64,000 nucleotides of DNA from Geminicoccaceae bacterium. GTDB lineage: Bacteria; Pseudomonadota; Alphaproteobacteria; Geminicoccales; Geminicoccaceae. Shown here in pieces: positions 18,743 through 32,034 of this stretch. Position numbers and translations under genes: made by a program. The notes under the pieces were generated by a model, which searched no databases, was not told the DNA's origin, and saw only the letters and a list, made by a program, of their open reading frames with translations. The stretch covers positions 1,455,501 through 1,519,500 of the forward strand of contig JACKIM010000001.1 of assembly GCA_020638465.1 (NCBI GenBank). Direction: 5' to 3'. Numbering within the stretch: the first letter of the stretch is position 1; each line of letters opens with the position of its first letter.

Positions 18743-18818
18743 AGGAGTGTAGCTCAATTGGTAGAGCACCGGTCTCCAAAACCGGGGGTTGGGGGTTCGA
18801 GTCCCTCCACTCCTGCCA
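18743..18818 (+). tRNA. tRNA-Trp (anticodon CCA)
   Basis: A 76-base tRNA with acceptor AGGAGTG/CACTCCT, D arm GCTCAATTGGTAGAGC, anticodon stem CCGGT/ACCGG around CTCCAAA with CCA at 18776-18778, T arm GGGGGTTCGAGTCCCTC and an encoded CCA. It lies 52 bases before secE, the usual alphaproteobacterial position. Confidence 0.97.
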
Positions 18819-18870
18819 TGGCGTCCAAGAGAGTCCCTGTTGATCGGGGTGGCTATTCGGGTGGGAGACG

Positions 18871-19068
18871 ATGGTAAAGACATCGCCGGCAAAGTTCGTC
18901 CGTGAGGTTCGTCAGGAACTCGCGAAGGTCACGTGGCCTTCGCGGCGCGAGTTGACGTTCACGACGATCAGTGTCTTCGCCATGTCGGCGTTGGCCGCAT
19001 TGTTCTTCTTCGTCGTCGACCAGCTCATAGCCTTCGGAGTACAGTTGATCCTGGGATTTGGCGGCTGA
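18871..19068 (+). CDS. secE: Preprotein translocase subunit SecE
   Basis: A 65-residue inner-membrane protein, the short single-span SecE of alphaproteobacteria, which clamps SecY in the SecYEG channel. FVREVRQELAKVTWPSRREL is the conserved amphipathic helix; one membrane span follows (residues 30-60). The stop codon overlaps the nusG start (TGATG), so the two are translationally coupled. This is the first protein gene of the secE-nusG-rpl-rpo cluster. Confidence 0.96.
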   Translation: MVKTSPAKFVREVRQELAKVTWPSRRELTFTTISVFAMSALAALFFFVVDQLIAFGVQLILGFGG

Positions 19069-19598
19069 TGGCGATGCGTTGGTACATCATCCATGTGTAT
19101 TCGGGTTTCGAGAAGAAGGTAAAGGAATCCATTCTCGAACAGGCCGAGCAGAAGGGCATGAGCGATCTCTTCGATGACGTGCTGGTGCCGGTCGAGGAGA
19201 TTGTGGAAGTACGTCGCGGCAAGAAAGTCAATGCAGAGAGAAAATTCTTCCCGGGCTACGTTCTGGTGAAGATGCAACTCAATGACGAGACATGGTCCCT
19301 CGTGCGCAATACGGCAAAGGTGACGGGTTTTCTCGGCGGCGGTGGCAAGCCGCAGCCCATTCCCGATGCCGAGGCCGAGCAGATCATGAGCCAGGTCAAG
19401 GAAGGTATCGAGCATCCGAAGATGTCGGTCATGTTCATGGCTGGCGAACGGATCAGGGTCACGGAGGGGCCGTTTTCCACTTTTGAAGGTGTTGTTGAGG
19501 AGGTGGAGGAAAGCAAGGCGCGCCTCAAGGTGTCGGTATCGATCTTCGGGCGGGCAACTCCCGTCGAACTGGAATATTCGCAGGTCGAGAAGCTCTAG
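19068..19598 (+). CDS. nusG: Transcription termination/antitermination factor NusG
   Basis: A 176-residue factor that binds RNA polymerase and Rho or ribosomal protein S10. RWYIIHVYSGFEKKV opens the NGN domain; FFPGYVLVKM and GFLGGGGKPQPI are conserved; the KOW domain (GERIRVTEGPFSTFEGVVEEV) occupies the last 55 residues. The ATG at 19068 overlaps the secE stop; a second ATG at 19074 is possible. The frame extends upstream inside secE but has no homology there. It precedes the L11 gene by 75 bases. Confidence 0.97.
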   Translation: MAMRWYIIHVYSGFEKKVKESILEQAEQKGMSDLFDDVLVPVEEIVEVRRGKKVNAERKFFPGYVLVKMQLNDETWSLVRNTAKVTGFLGGGGKPQPIPDAEAEQIMSQVKEGIEHPKMSVMFMAGERIRVTEGPFSTFEGVVEEVEESKARLKVSVSIFGRATPVELEYSQVEKL

Positions 19599-19673
19599 GC
19601 CGGGCTTTCGACAGTGTGTCAGCGGGAGCGTTCACGCAGGTGGGCGCGCTCGAACCGCAAGCAGGAGTAGTAC

Positions 19674-20105
19674 ATGGCCAAGAAGATCCTCGGTTACATC
19701 AAGCTCCAGGTGCCGGCTGGCAAGGCCAATCCTTCGCCGCCGATCGGTCCGGCTCTCGGTCAGCGCGGACTCAACATCATGGAGTTCTGCAAGGCGTTCA
19801 ACGCGGCGACGCAGGGCATGGAGCCCGGTATGCCGATCCCCACGATCATCACGGCGTTTGCCGACCGCTCGTTCACTTTTGTCACCAAGACCCCGCCGGC
19901 GAGCTACTTTCTCAAGAAGGCAGCTCAGCTGCAAAAAGGTGGTCAGACGCCCGGTCGGGCGGTCGCCGGCAAGGTGACGGTTGCCCAATGCCGGGAAATT
20001 GCCGAGCAGAAAATGAAGGATCTGAATGCCAATGACGTCGAGGCCGCAACCCAGATGATCATCGGCTCGGCTCGATCAATGGGCCTTGAGGTGGCGGAGG
20101 GCTGA
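19674..20105 (+). CDS. rplK: 50S ribosomal protein L11
   Basis: A 143-residue protein of the GTPase-associated centre of the large subunit. IKLQVPAGKANPSPPIGPAL at the N-terminus is the signature, with GLNIMEFCKAFNAAT and the C-terminal RNA-binding domain. AGGAG lies 6 bases before the ATG. It is separated from rplA by 4 bases and forms the L11 operon, in which L1 normally represses translation by binding the leader. Confidence 0.98.
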   Translation: MAKKILGYIKLQVPAGKANPSPPIGPALGQRGLNIMEFCKAFNAATQGMEPGMPIPTIITAFADRSFTFVTKTPPASYFLKKAAQLQKGGQTPGRAVAGKVTVAQCREIAEQKMKDLNANDVEAATQMIIGSARSMGLEVAEG

Positions 20106-20109
20106 GAGC

Positions 20110-20811
20110 ATGGCGAAAGGCAAGCGTTTCGAGAAGGCGGCTGCATCCATCGATCGGGCGAAAGTCTACGCGATCGATGAGGCGGTTGATGCGGTCAAGA
20201 GTGCCGCAAGCGCCAAGTTTGACGAGACTGTCGAAATCAGCGTCAATCTGGGCGTGGATCCACGACATGCTGACCAGATGGTGCGCGGTTCGGTCAATCT
20301 GCCGCACGGTACGGGCAAGACCCTTCGGGTTGCCGTCTTTGCTCGTGGCGACGCGGCTGACGCCGCTCAGGCAGCCGGTGCCGATATTGTCGGTGCCGAG
20401 GATCTTGCCGACAAGGTCCAGGCTGGCGAGATCAACTTCGACAGGGTCATCGCGACACCGGACATGATGCCCTTGGTCGGGCGTCTTGGACGTATCCTGG
20501 GGCCGCGTGGGCTTATGCCCAATCCCAAGCTCGGGACTGTGACGCCCAACGTCACGGAGGCGGTCGAAGCCGCGAAAGGTGGTCAGGTGCAGTTCCGCGT
20601 TGAAAAAGCCGGGATTGTTCATGCCGGTATCGGCAAGGCCAGTTTCGATGCCGACAAGCTGGTCGAGAATGCCCGTGCATTCGTCGACGCAATCAACAAG
20701 GCGAAGCCTTCGGGAGCCAAGGGCACCTACCTGAAGAAAGCGCATCTCAGCTCCACGATGGGGCCGGGCGTCAAGGTCGAGGTGGCCAGCGTCGTCGGCG
20801 TTTCCGCATAA
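20110..20811 (+). CDS. rplA: 50S ribosomal protein L1
   Basis: A 233-residue protein of the L1 stalk. GKRFEKAAASIDRAKVYAIDEAVD starts the conserved domain; MPLVGRLGRILGPRGLMPNPK is the L1 signature. The ATG at 20110 is preceded by GGAGGGCTGAGAGC inside the rplK end; the frame runs 8 codons further upstream but without a site. It is expected to regulate rplKA translation. Confidence 0.98.
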   Translation: MAKGKRFEKAAASIDRAKVYAIDEAVDAVKSAASAKFDETVEISVNLGVDPRHADQMVRGSVNLPHGTGKTLRVAVFARGDAADAAQAAGADIVGAEDLADKVQAGEINFDRVIATPDMMPLVGRLGRILGPRGLMPNPKLGTVTPNVTEAVEAAKGGQVQFRVEKAGIVHAGIGKASFDADKLVENARAFVDAINKAKPSGAKGTYLKKAHLSSTMGPGVKVEVASVVGVSA

Positions 20812-21018
20812 TCGGGCATTGCTGGCGAAAAAGAACTTGCGTTGCGTTGCGTGGTTATTATGGTGCGGTGGTTCAGAACAGTGACAGTAAGCACCTGCCT
20901 TGATTCGCTGCAGGCGAATGGAGGGGTTTGCCGTGCTCGCACGTTTCCTGAAGCTTCAAGGAGAACTCGGCGGGCGGCATAGTCAGCTGGTTCAACATTC
21001 GGTGTTTGGAGGCAATCG
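20812..21018 (+). promoter_or_regulatory. rplJ leader, probable L10(L12) autoregulatory region
   Basis: A 207-base gap between rplA and rplJ without an ORF. In bacteria this position holds the structured leader bound by the L10-L12 complex and often an internal promoter. Visible elements are three tandem TTGCG units (20837-20851), an AT-rich TTATTAT box (20855-20861) and a GGAGG ribosome site at 21008-21012. I could not fold the leader by eye, so the call rests mainly on position. Confidence 0.45.
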
Positions 21019-21528
21019 GTGCTTCGAGGCGAGAAGGCGAAGATCCTCGACGGTCTTCACGAGGTCTTTGCAACAAGTGGCGTGGTCGTGGTCACCCATT
21101 ACATGGGGCTGTCGGTGCCGGAGGTCACCGGGTTGCGCGGTTCGATGCGTGACGCCGGAGGGGTATTCCGGGTTACCAAGAACACTCTGGCCAAGAGAGC
21201 CATCAAGGGAACTGCGTTCGAGCATCTCGAACCCCTGTTCACGGGCCCGACCGCCATCGGCTTCTCCAGCGATCCCGTGGCTGCTCCGAAGGCCATCGTG
21301 GATTTCGCGAAGAAGAACGACAAGTTGAAAATCATTGGCGGCGGGCTGGATGGTTCGTTGCTGACCGAAGCTCAGGTCAAGGCGTTGGCCGAATTGCCGT
21401 CGCTTGATGAGCTCCGGGCCAAATTGCTGGCTCTGCTCAATACTCCGGCGACACGCATCGCCGGCATTCTGCAAGCACCTGGCGGCCAGATCGCCCGTGT
21501 GCTCAAGGCGCATGCCGAAAAGGTGTAG
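21019..21528 (+). CDS. rplJ: 50S ribosomal protein L10
   Basis: A 169-residue protein that anchors the L7/L12 stalk. The conserved fold shows at GVVVVTHYMGLSVPEVTGLR, FRVTKNTLAKRAI and the C-terminal helix that binds L12 dimers. Start is GTG with GGAGG 6 bases upstream. It is followed by rplL after a 63-base gap. Confidence 0.97.
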   Translation: MLRGEKAKILDGLHEVFATSGVVVVTHYMGLSVPEVTGLRGSMRDAGGVFRVTKNTLAKRAIKGTAFEHLEPLFTGPTAIGFSSDPVAAPKAIVDFAKKNDKLKIIGGGLDGSLLTEAQVKALAELPSLDELRAKLLALLNTPATRIAGILQAPGGQIARVLKAHAEKV

Positions 21529-21591
21529 GCGCCGCGTTTCATGAACACGATCCGGTACGGGTCACAAGGTTTTCGCGTTGGAGGAATGAAG

Positions 21592-21969
21592 ATGGCGAAC
21601 TTGGAACAGATTGTAGAGGATCTCTCGAGCCTTACCGTTCTCGAGGCAGCTGAGCTGTCGAAGATGCTCGAGGAGAAGTGGGGTGTGTCGGCGGCTGCCC
21701 CGGTTGCTGTCGCGGCCGCTGGTGGTGGTGCTGCAGCCGCGGAGGTGGTCGAGGAGAAGGACGAGTTTGACGTGATCCTTGCCGCTGCCGGTGACAAGAA
21801 GATCAATGTCATCAAGGAAGTCCGCGCAATCACCGGCCTTGGCCTGAAGGAAGCCAAGGATCTGGTTGAAGGTGCGCCCAAGGCTGTCAAGGAAGGTGTG
21901 TCCAAGGACGAGGCTGCCAAGCTCAAGGAGCAGCTCGAAGGCGCGGGTGCCACTGTCGAGGTCAAGTAA
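21592..21969 (+). CDS. rplL: 50S ribosomal protein L7/L12
   Basis: A 125-residue acidic stalk protein that recruits translation factors. The N-terminal dimerisation domain (LEQIVEDLSSLTVLEAAELS) is followed by an Ala/Gly/Val hinge (residues 34-55) and the C-terminal domain with EKDEFDVIL and KEVRAITGLGLKEAKDLVE. The ATG at 21592 has GGAGG 7 bases upstream; the ATG at 21586 is too near that site. A 211-base gap separates it from rpoB, where a processing or attenuation site is common in bacteria. Confidence 0.98.
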   Translation: MANLEQIVEDLSSLTVLEAAELSKMLEEKWGVSAAAPVAVAAAGGGAAAAEVVEEKDEFDVILAAAGDKKINVIKEVRAITGLGLKEAKDLVEGAPKAVKEGVSKDEAAKLKEQLEGAGATVEVK

Positions 21970-22180
21970 CTCGCGATTACTGGCGTCGACCTGGTCGCTC
22001 GCTCGGTTGGTTGGAACGAGAGTTCGAACCGACCATTTGAGTGGGCGGTAAGAAAACGCATCGATCTTCATGGAAGGCGGCCGGATAGTCCCATCTCTGG
22101 CGCGCCTTCTTCGTCGTGAAAATTTCACCGGTCCGACGTCCGATGTAGCAGGCGCGGACCCGAGCGAGCGAGAGCAAGCC

Positions 22181-25100
22181 ATGCATCAGTCGATCACGGC
22201 CAAGAAGCGTATCCGGAAGAGTTTCGGGCGCATTCCGGAAGTGACGACCATGCCGAACCTCATCGAGGTGCAGAGGCAGTCTTATGAAAACTTCCTGCAG
22301 ATGCTGGTGGCGGCCGCGGACCGGACGGTTTCAGGTCTGGAAGAAGTCTTCCGAAGCGTGTTTCCCATTCGTGATTTCGCGGATCGTGCAGCCCTTGATT
22401 ATGTCAAGTACGAGCTGGAGCCACCGAAATACGATGTGGAGGAATGTCACCAGCGCGGCCTGACCTTCGCTGCTCCGCTGCGTGTCACCTTGCGGCTGAT
22501 CGTGTGGGATGTCGATGAGGACACCGGCGCCAAGAGCGTTCGGGACATCAAGGAACAGGACGTCTACATGGGCGACATGCCGCTCATGACGGCCAACGGG
22601 ACCTTTGTCGTCAATGGCACGGAACGGGTCATCGTGAGCCAGATGCACCGGAGCCCCGGTGTCTTCTTCGATCATGATCGCGGCAAGACCCACAGTTCGG
22701 GCAAGTTCCTGTTTTCGGCACGCGTCATTCCCTATCGCGGGTCATGGCTGGATTTTGAATTCGATGCCAAGGACCTGGTCTATGTGCGCATTGATCGGCG
22801 GCGGAAGCTTCCGGCAACATCCCTGCTTCTTGCGCTCGGTTTCGATCAGGAGGGTATCCTGTCGGCCTTTTATCACGAGCTTGTCATCAAGCGTTGCGGC
22901 GAGGGCTGGAAGATACCGCTGAGGGGAGACCGGCTGCAGGGACAGAAGATCGTCAGCGATCTGACAGATGCCGAAAGTGGCGAGACACTTGCCGAAGCGG
23001 GAACGAAGATCAGTCCGCGACTGTTGAAGCGGATTGCGGAGAAGGGAGTCACCGAACTCTACCTGAGTGCCGAGGAGGTGGTCGGTCGCTTTGTCAGTCG
23101 TGACCTGGTCAATGACGAGACCGGCCTGATCTTTGCCGAGGCCGGCGAAGAGGTCACCAGCGAGATGCTCGGACGGCTGGCCGAGGCGGGTATCGACGAG
23201 CTTCCCGTGCTGGACATCGACCATACCACGATCGGACCCTATCTCCGCAATACACTGGTCCTCGACAAGAGCAGCAATCGCGAGGAGGCCCTTCTCGAGA
23301 TCTATCGCGTATTGCGGCCCGGCGAGCCGCCGACGCTGGAGACTGCCGACACATTGTTCTCCGGTTTGTTCTTCGACCCCGAGCGTTACGACCTGTCACC
23401 TGTCGGTCGCGTGAAGATGAATGCCCGTCTCGGTCTGGAGACCGACGACACGGTGCGGGTCCTTCGCAGCGAAGACATCCTGTCCGTTGTCAAGCACATG
23501 GTCGAGATCAAGGACGGTCGGGGAGAGATCGATGACATCGATCACCTGGGCAATCGTCGCGTCCGTTCCGTGGGTGAGCTGATGGAAAATCAGTTCCGCA
23601 TCGGACTGCTCCGCATGGAGCGTGCGGTACGTGAGCGCATGAGTTCCGTCGAGATCGACGCGGCGATGCCGCATGACCTCGTCAATGCCAAACCTGTCGC
23701 GGCGGCTGTCCGGGAGTTCTTCGGATCCTCGCAGCTTTCGCAGTTCATGGACCAGACCAATCCTCTATCGGAAATTACGCACAAGCGGCGCCTTTCCGCG
23801 CTTGGTCCCGGCGGTCTGACCCGCGAACGGGCGGGCTTTGAGGTGCGCGACGTGCATCCGACTCACTATGGCCGCATCTGTCCGATTGAAACTCCCGAAG
23901 GGCCGAACATCGGGCTCATCAACAGTCTTGCGACTTATGCCCGTATCAACAAATACGGTTTCATCGAGAGCCCCTACCGGCGGATTGTCGACGGAAAGGT
24001 GGAAGGCGATGTCATCTATCTTTCGGCCATGGAAGAGGGGCGGTACACGATTGCTCAGGCGAATTCGGCATTGACGCCGGATGGCCGCTTCGCCGATGAG
24101 CTGGTGAGTTGTCGGGAGAATGGCGACTATCTGCTTTGCCGGCCGGAGACGATCGATTTCATCGATGTTTCGCCCAAGCAGCTGGTTTCGGTTGCGGCAG
24201 CGCTCATTCCATTCCTTGAGAACGATGACGCCAATCGTGCGCTCATGGGTTCGAACATGCAGCGGCAGGCCGTTCCCCTTCTCTGTGCCGAGGCGCCATT
24301 TGTCGGTACTGGCATGGAAGAGGTCGTGGCACGCGATAGTGGTGCCGCCGTCGTGGCCCGGCGGACAGGTGTCGTCGATCAGGTCGACGGGGGGCGCATT
24401 GTCGTCCGGGTAACGGATGAAACGGCCCGAGCTGATGCCGTTGTCGATATTTACAACCTGCGGAAATTCCAGCGGTCAAACCAGAATACATGTATCAATC
24501 AGCGACCTTTGGTGAAGGTTGGCGACAAGGTTGATGCCGGAAGCATTATTGCCGATGGCCCCTCCACCGAGCTGGGCGAACTGGCGCTCGGTCGCAATGT
24601 CCTTGTCGCGTTCATGCCGTGGAATGGCTACAATTTTGAAGATTCGATCCTGATTTCGGAGCGGATCGTCCGCGATGACGTCTTCACCTCGATCCATATC
24701 GAGGAGTTCGAGGTCATGGCGCGCGATACCAAGCTCGGACCGGAGGCGATTACCCGCGATATTCCGAACGTTTCGGAAGAAGCACTTCGCAATCTGGACG
24801 AGGCGGGCATCGTTTATATCGGCGCAGAGGTGAACGCAGGCGATATTCTTGTCGGCAAGGTTACACCCAAGGGTGAGACTCCGATGACGCCGGAAGAAAA
24901 GCTGCTGCGCGCCATCTTCGGCGAAAAGGCGGCCGATGTTCGCGACACGTCTTTGAAGGTGCCGCCCGGGGTGACCGGCACGATCGTCGAGGTGCGGGTA
25001 TTCAACCGTCGTGGTGTCGACAAGGACGAGCGCGCCATTTCGATCGAGCGCGGTGAAATCGAGCGTCTGGCCAAGGATCGCGACGACGAGCGGAACATCC

Positions 25101-26278
25101 TGGAGCGGAACATCTACGGCCGTCTGCGCGAAGTTCTCGATGAGCAGACCACCACGGCAGGTCCGAAGGGGATCAAGGCTGGCGTGAAGATCGATGGTGG
25201 GTTGTTCGAAACCCTCCCGCGCCGTCAGTGGTGGGAACTCGCTGTCGGCGACATCGACCGGATGACCGAGATCCAGAACCTCAAGCGGCAACTCGATGAT
25301 GGGCTCAAGCATCTTGAGGAACGCTTCGAGAACAAGGTCGAAAAGCTGCAACGTGGCGACGAGATGCCTCCGGGCGTGCTCAAGATGGTCAAGGTCTTTG
25401 TCGCCGTTAAGCGCAAGCTGCAACCGGGCGACAAGATGGCCGGGCGTCACGGAAACAAGGGGGTCATTTCCAAGATCGCCCCGCTTGAGGATATGCCCTA
25501 TCTGGATGATGGTACCGCTGTGGATATCGTTCTCAATCCGCTGGGTGTGCCATCGCGGATGAATGTCGGGCAGATCCTGGAGACCCATCTGGGCTGGGCC
25601 TGTTCGAACACGGGCCGGCAGTTGGGGCAACTGGTCGACAGCTATCAACGGCAAGTCGAGCGCGAGGCCTTCGTCGAGCGGATCACGGCCATTTACGGTA
25701 ACGAGACGGGGCGTGAGGTCGCACATTACAGTGACAGCGAGTTGCTGGAACTGGGCGAGAACCTGCGCAAGGGCGTGCCGATTGCTACCCCGGTTTTTGA
25801 CGGCGCCCATGAGGCCGACATTGTCCGGATGCTGGAAGATGCGGGGTGTGACGCCTCGGGGCAGGTGACACTGGTCGATGGACGAACGGGCGAGCCCTTC
25901 CACCGCCAGGTAACGGTCGGGTACATCTACATGCTGAAACTCGGCCACCTCGTGGATGACAAGATCCATGCCCGTTCGGTCGGTCCCTACAGTCTTGTCA
26001 CGCAGCAGCCGCTGGGTGGCAAGGCGCAGTTCGGTGGTCAGCGTTTCGGCGAAATGGAGTGCTGGGCATTGCAGGCCTATGGTGCTTCCTACACCTTGCA
26101 GGAAATGCTGACCGTCAAGTCGGACGATGTTTCGGGTCGGACCAAGATCTACGAGGCGATCGTTCGCGGCGAGGATACGTTCGAGGCCGGAGTTCCCGAA
26201 AGCTTCAACGTTCTCGTCAAGGAGCTGCAGGCGTTGGGCCTGAATGTCGAGCTCCAGCAGGAAATGACGGCAGACTGA
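22181..26278 (+). CDS. rpoB: DNA-directed RNA polymerase subunit beta
   Basis: A protein of 1365 residues, catalytic core of RNA polymerase. RKSFGRIPEVTTMPNLIEVQ begins the conserved sequence after the ATG at 22181; an in-frame ATG at 22070 would add 37 residues with no family resemblance. The rifampicin region shows SSQLSQFMDQTNPLSEITHKRR, followed by HPTHYGRICPIETPEGPNIG. GDKMAGRHGNKGV and the C-terminal GGQRFGEMECWALQAYGA motifs are intact. No ribosome site is strong. It is followed by a 91-base gap with a hairpin before rpoC. Confidence 0.98.
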   Translation: MHQSITAKKRIRKSFGRIPEVTTMPNLIEVQRQSYENFLQMLVAAADRTVSGLEEVFRSVFPIRDFADRAALDYVKYELEPPKYDVEECHQRGLTFAAPLRVTLRLIVWDVDEDTGAKSVRDIKEQDVYMGDMPLMTANGTFVVNGTERVIVSQMHRSPGVFFDHDRGKTHSSGKFLFSARVIPYRGSWLDFEFDAKDLVYVRIDRRRKLPATSLLLALGFDQEGILSAFYHELVIKRCGEGWKIPLRGDRLQGQKIVSDLTDAESGETLAEAGTKISPRLLKRIAEKGVTELYLSAEEVVGRFVSRDLVNDETGLIFAEAGEEVTSEMLGRLAEAGIDELPVLDIDHTTIGPYLRNTLVLDKSSNREEALLEIYRVLRPGEPPTLETADTLFSGLFFDPERYDLSPVGRVKMNARLGLETDDTVRVLRSEDILSVVKHMVEIKDGRGEIDDIDHLGNRRVRSVGELMENQFRIGLLRMERAVRERMSSVEIDAAMPHDLVNAKPVAAAVREFFGSSQLSQFMDQTNPLSEITHKRRLSALGPGGLTRERAGFEVRDVHPTHYGRICPIETPEGPNIGLINSLATYARINKYGFIESPYRRIVDGKVEGDVIYLSAMEEGRYTIAQANSALTPDGRFADELVSCRENGDYLLCRPETIDFIDVSPKQLVSVAAALIPFLENDDANRALMGSNMQRQAVPLLCAEAPFVGTGMEEVVARDSGAAVVARRTGVVDQVDGGRIVVRVTDETARADAVVDIYNLRKFQRSNQNTCINQRPLVKVGDKVDAGSIIADGPSTELGELALGRNVLVAFMPWNGYNFEDSILISERIVRDDVFTSIHIEEFEVMARDTKLGPEAITRDIPNVSEEALRNLDEAGIVYIGAEVNAGDILVGKVTPKGETPMTPEEKLLRAIFGEKAADVRDTSLKVPPGVTGTIVEVRVFNRRGVDKDERAISIERGEIERLAKDRDDERNILERNIYGRLREVLDEQTTTAGPKGIKAGVKIDGGLFETLPRRQWWELAVGDIDRMTEIQNLKRQLDDGLKHLEERFENKVEKLQRGDEMPPGVLKMVKVFVAVKRKLQPGDKMAGRHGNKGVISKIAPLEDMPYLDDGTAVDIVLNPLGVPSRMNVGQILETHLGWACSNTGRQLGQLVDSYQRQVEREAFVERITAIYGNETGREVAHYSDSELLELGENLRKGVPIATPVFDGAHEADIVRMLEDAGCDASGQVTLVDGRTGEPFHRQVTVGYIYMLKLGHLVDDKIHARSVGPYSLVTQQPLGGKAQFGGQRFGEMECWALQAYGASYTLQEMLTVKSDDVSGRTKIYEAIVRGEDTFEAGVPESFNVLVKELQALGLNVELQQEMTAD

Positions 26279-26301
26279 CCGGTCATTTTTTTCTTGATGG
26301 T

Positions 26302-26329
26302 GACGGGAGGGTCGGCAAGTCCTCCCGTC
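26302..26329 (+). terminator. Hairpin between rpoB and rpoC, attenuator-like
   Basis: GACGGGAGG (26302-26310) and CCTCCCGTC (26321-26329) pair perfectly around a 10-base loop and are followed by GATTTTCC. It lies 24 bases past the rpoB stop and 40 bases before the rpoC start. It could partially terminate, or be an RNase III processing site. Confidence 0.45.
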
Positions 26330-26369
26330 GATTTTCCGTTCTATTGCCGGCGACAGGACGCAGGATCTC

Positions 26370-30554
<4,185 letters not shown>

Positions 30555-30657
30555 GCTGGCTGGGTTGATCGGTTAGATGCTGTTGGCTGTTCACGAACCG
30601 ATCCAGGCCTTCGCCTCGCAGGCGAAGTGCTTCGGCGTGAAAGAAGAGGTGTTTATA

Positions 30658-30701
30658 TCCCGGGACCGAGGATTCAGGCTTCGCCATCCTCGGTCCCGGG
30701 A
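30658..30701. terminator. 16-bp perfect inverted repeat after rpoC
   Basis: The arms 30658-30673 and 30686-30701 are exact inverse repeats (TCCCGGGACCGAGGAT and its complement) around a 12-base loop. A weaker 7-bp hairpin (CTTCGCC/GGCGAAG, 30609-30627) precedes it. GATGGGATTTTGC follows, so the T run is short. It sits 104 bases past the rpoC stop and before the convergent gene at 30827, so a bidirectional transcription end for the rpoBC operon is the simplest reading. Confidence 0.5.
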
Positions 30702-30826
30702 GATGGGATTTTGCAACCGCATGGCTTGCACAGATGCGGCGCATCGTGTTCCTCCGCTCAAATGGTCCAAGGGGAGGTTTGACGAAAAATCAGCCATAAA
30801 CAAACGCTACAAAATCAGTAGAATCA

Positions 30827-31882
30827 TCACTGTATCGGGATCGGTGGGTCGTCGGCTTCGGTTTCCCACCATTCATGAAGATCGACAGTCCGGCGTGCGC
30901 CGAGGCGCTCCAGCCCCCGGACCAGAGCCATGCCGGTTCGTGACGCCACGAAATGGGATGGGTGTCTCTTGCCCAGAAAATGAAACTCGTGCATGAGGGT
31001 GGAGGCCTGCGCTCTCAGCCCCGAGACGCTGGAGGCCGTCATCAATGGCACCACGTCCTCAATCGGTTCGACACGTTCCCATGTGGCATGAGAGCGCTCC
31101 CTCGCAGCCCGATAGCCGGTGCGGTCCTGTTCATTGATGATGGCGCGATGCAGCTCGGGGTCGGAAACCCAGAGGACGCCACGCGCCCAGTCGGGGATGT
31201 CAATCTCGTCGACAGCTCTGAGGGCGGACCTCACCTCGTCCAGGGCTGCGTGCCAGGCGTCGCAGGTCGAGATAAGCCGAGCATCCGAAGCGGCATGGTG
31301 TGCCACCGTCGGGCCGAGGAAACCGAGTCCGAGAATGAATCCGTCCATCAATCGGGGCAACAGTTCGGGGTCAAAGTACACGGTGCGGGTAGCAAGGGCT
31401 TGCGCCTGAACCATGAGTCCGGCCAGGTCGGTCGCGACCTCCGCACAGATTCCTCTGGATGCCGCCCATTGTCGCTTCAATGCCTCGCTTGCCTTACTTT
31501 CGGCGTGGTCAAGACCATTCAGGCGGCACCATTCGTCGACGGCGGCCTTTGCCGCATCATCGCCCGGTGACAGACGCTCGGAAAGGTCCGAGGGAATGGC
31601 GGAATCGATTTGCAGCGCCCGCTCGTTCCACCACTCGTATTCGTCCATCGCCTGCACCAGCTCTCTTCCCAGCTGGGCAAGCGGGGAAGAAGAGGCCGGC
31701 GATGAGGTGCCGAGCCAGGCTGCAGCCGGCACGCCGGCACCAACCATCGTCAGTGCCGCGCGGCGGGTCAGATATCCGCATCCGGCCCCCTGCCTGTCAC
31801 TAAGGGAATCACTCGCGGACATCGTACCGCTACTGTGTTCCGTCAACGCTGCCGTACGGCTGGTTTTCTTGCGGTCGCGCAT
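30827..31882 (-). CDS. Hypothetical protein with Tat-like signal
   Basis: A 351-residue protein I do not recognise. Residues 39-66 look like a twin-arginine signal: TRRAALTMVGAGVP followed by a hydrophobic stretch and a Ser/Ala-rich cleavage zone. That signal begins unusually far from the first ATG; a start at the ATG near 31822 (MSASDS) would give a normal length. The mature part is rich in Trp, His and acidic residues and helix-forming, with no cofactor motif. A promoter-like pair of boxes lies upstream (31913-31941). It converges on rpoC. Export to the periplasm is inferred only from the signal. Confidence 0.6.
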   Translation of the reverse strand: MRDRKKTSRTAALTEHSSGTMSASDSLSDRQGAGCGYLTRRAALTMVGAGVPAAAWLGTSSPASSSPLAQLGRELVQAMDEYEWWNERALQIDSAIPSDLSERLSPGDDAAKAAVDEWCRLNGLDHAESKASEALKRQWAASRGICAEVATDLAGLMVQAQALATRTVYFDPELLPRLMDGFILGLGFLGPTVAHHAASDARLISTCDAWHAALDEVRSALRAVDEIDIPDWARGVLWVSDPELHRAIINEQDRTGYRAARERSHATWERVEPIEDVVPLMTASSVSGLRAQASTLMHEFHFLGKRHPSHFVASRTGMALVRGLERLGARRTVDLHEWWETEADDPPIPIQ

Positions 31883-31912
31883 TGGATGCAGGCCCTTTGT
31901 TGATGGAGTGGA

Positions 31913-31941
31913 ATTCTACCAGATCAGCCGGTCCGGGCCAA
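31913..31941 (-). promoter_or_regulatory. Putative sigma-70 promoter of the Tat-signal gene
   Basis: Reading leftward, TTGGCC (complement of 31936-31941) and TAGAAT (complement of 31913-31918) are separated by exactly 17 bases, about 31 bases upstream of the first ATG of the gene at 30827-31882. Confidence 0.4.
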
Positions 31942-32034
31942 ATATGACCGACTGCAACCATTTGATTCGCCGTCTATTTTAGCGATTTTTCGACATGAAT
32001 TTTTCTTTTCTCGTGGTGGGACGGAAGTGCTGAA

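Noticed and set aside
20837..20861. Promoter made of TTGCGT and TATTAT before rplJ
   Set aside because: The boxes are only 13 bases apart, too close for a sigma-70 promoter; the region is reported only as a leader.
22070..22180. N-terminal extension of rpoB to an upstream ATG
   Set aside because: The 37 added residues have no RpoB resemblance, and the family N-terminus begins at the ATG at 22181.
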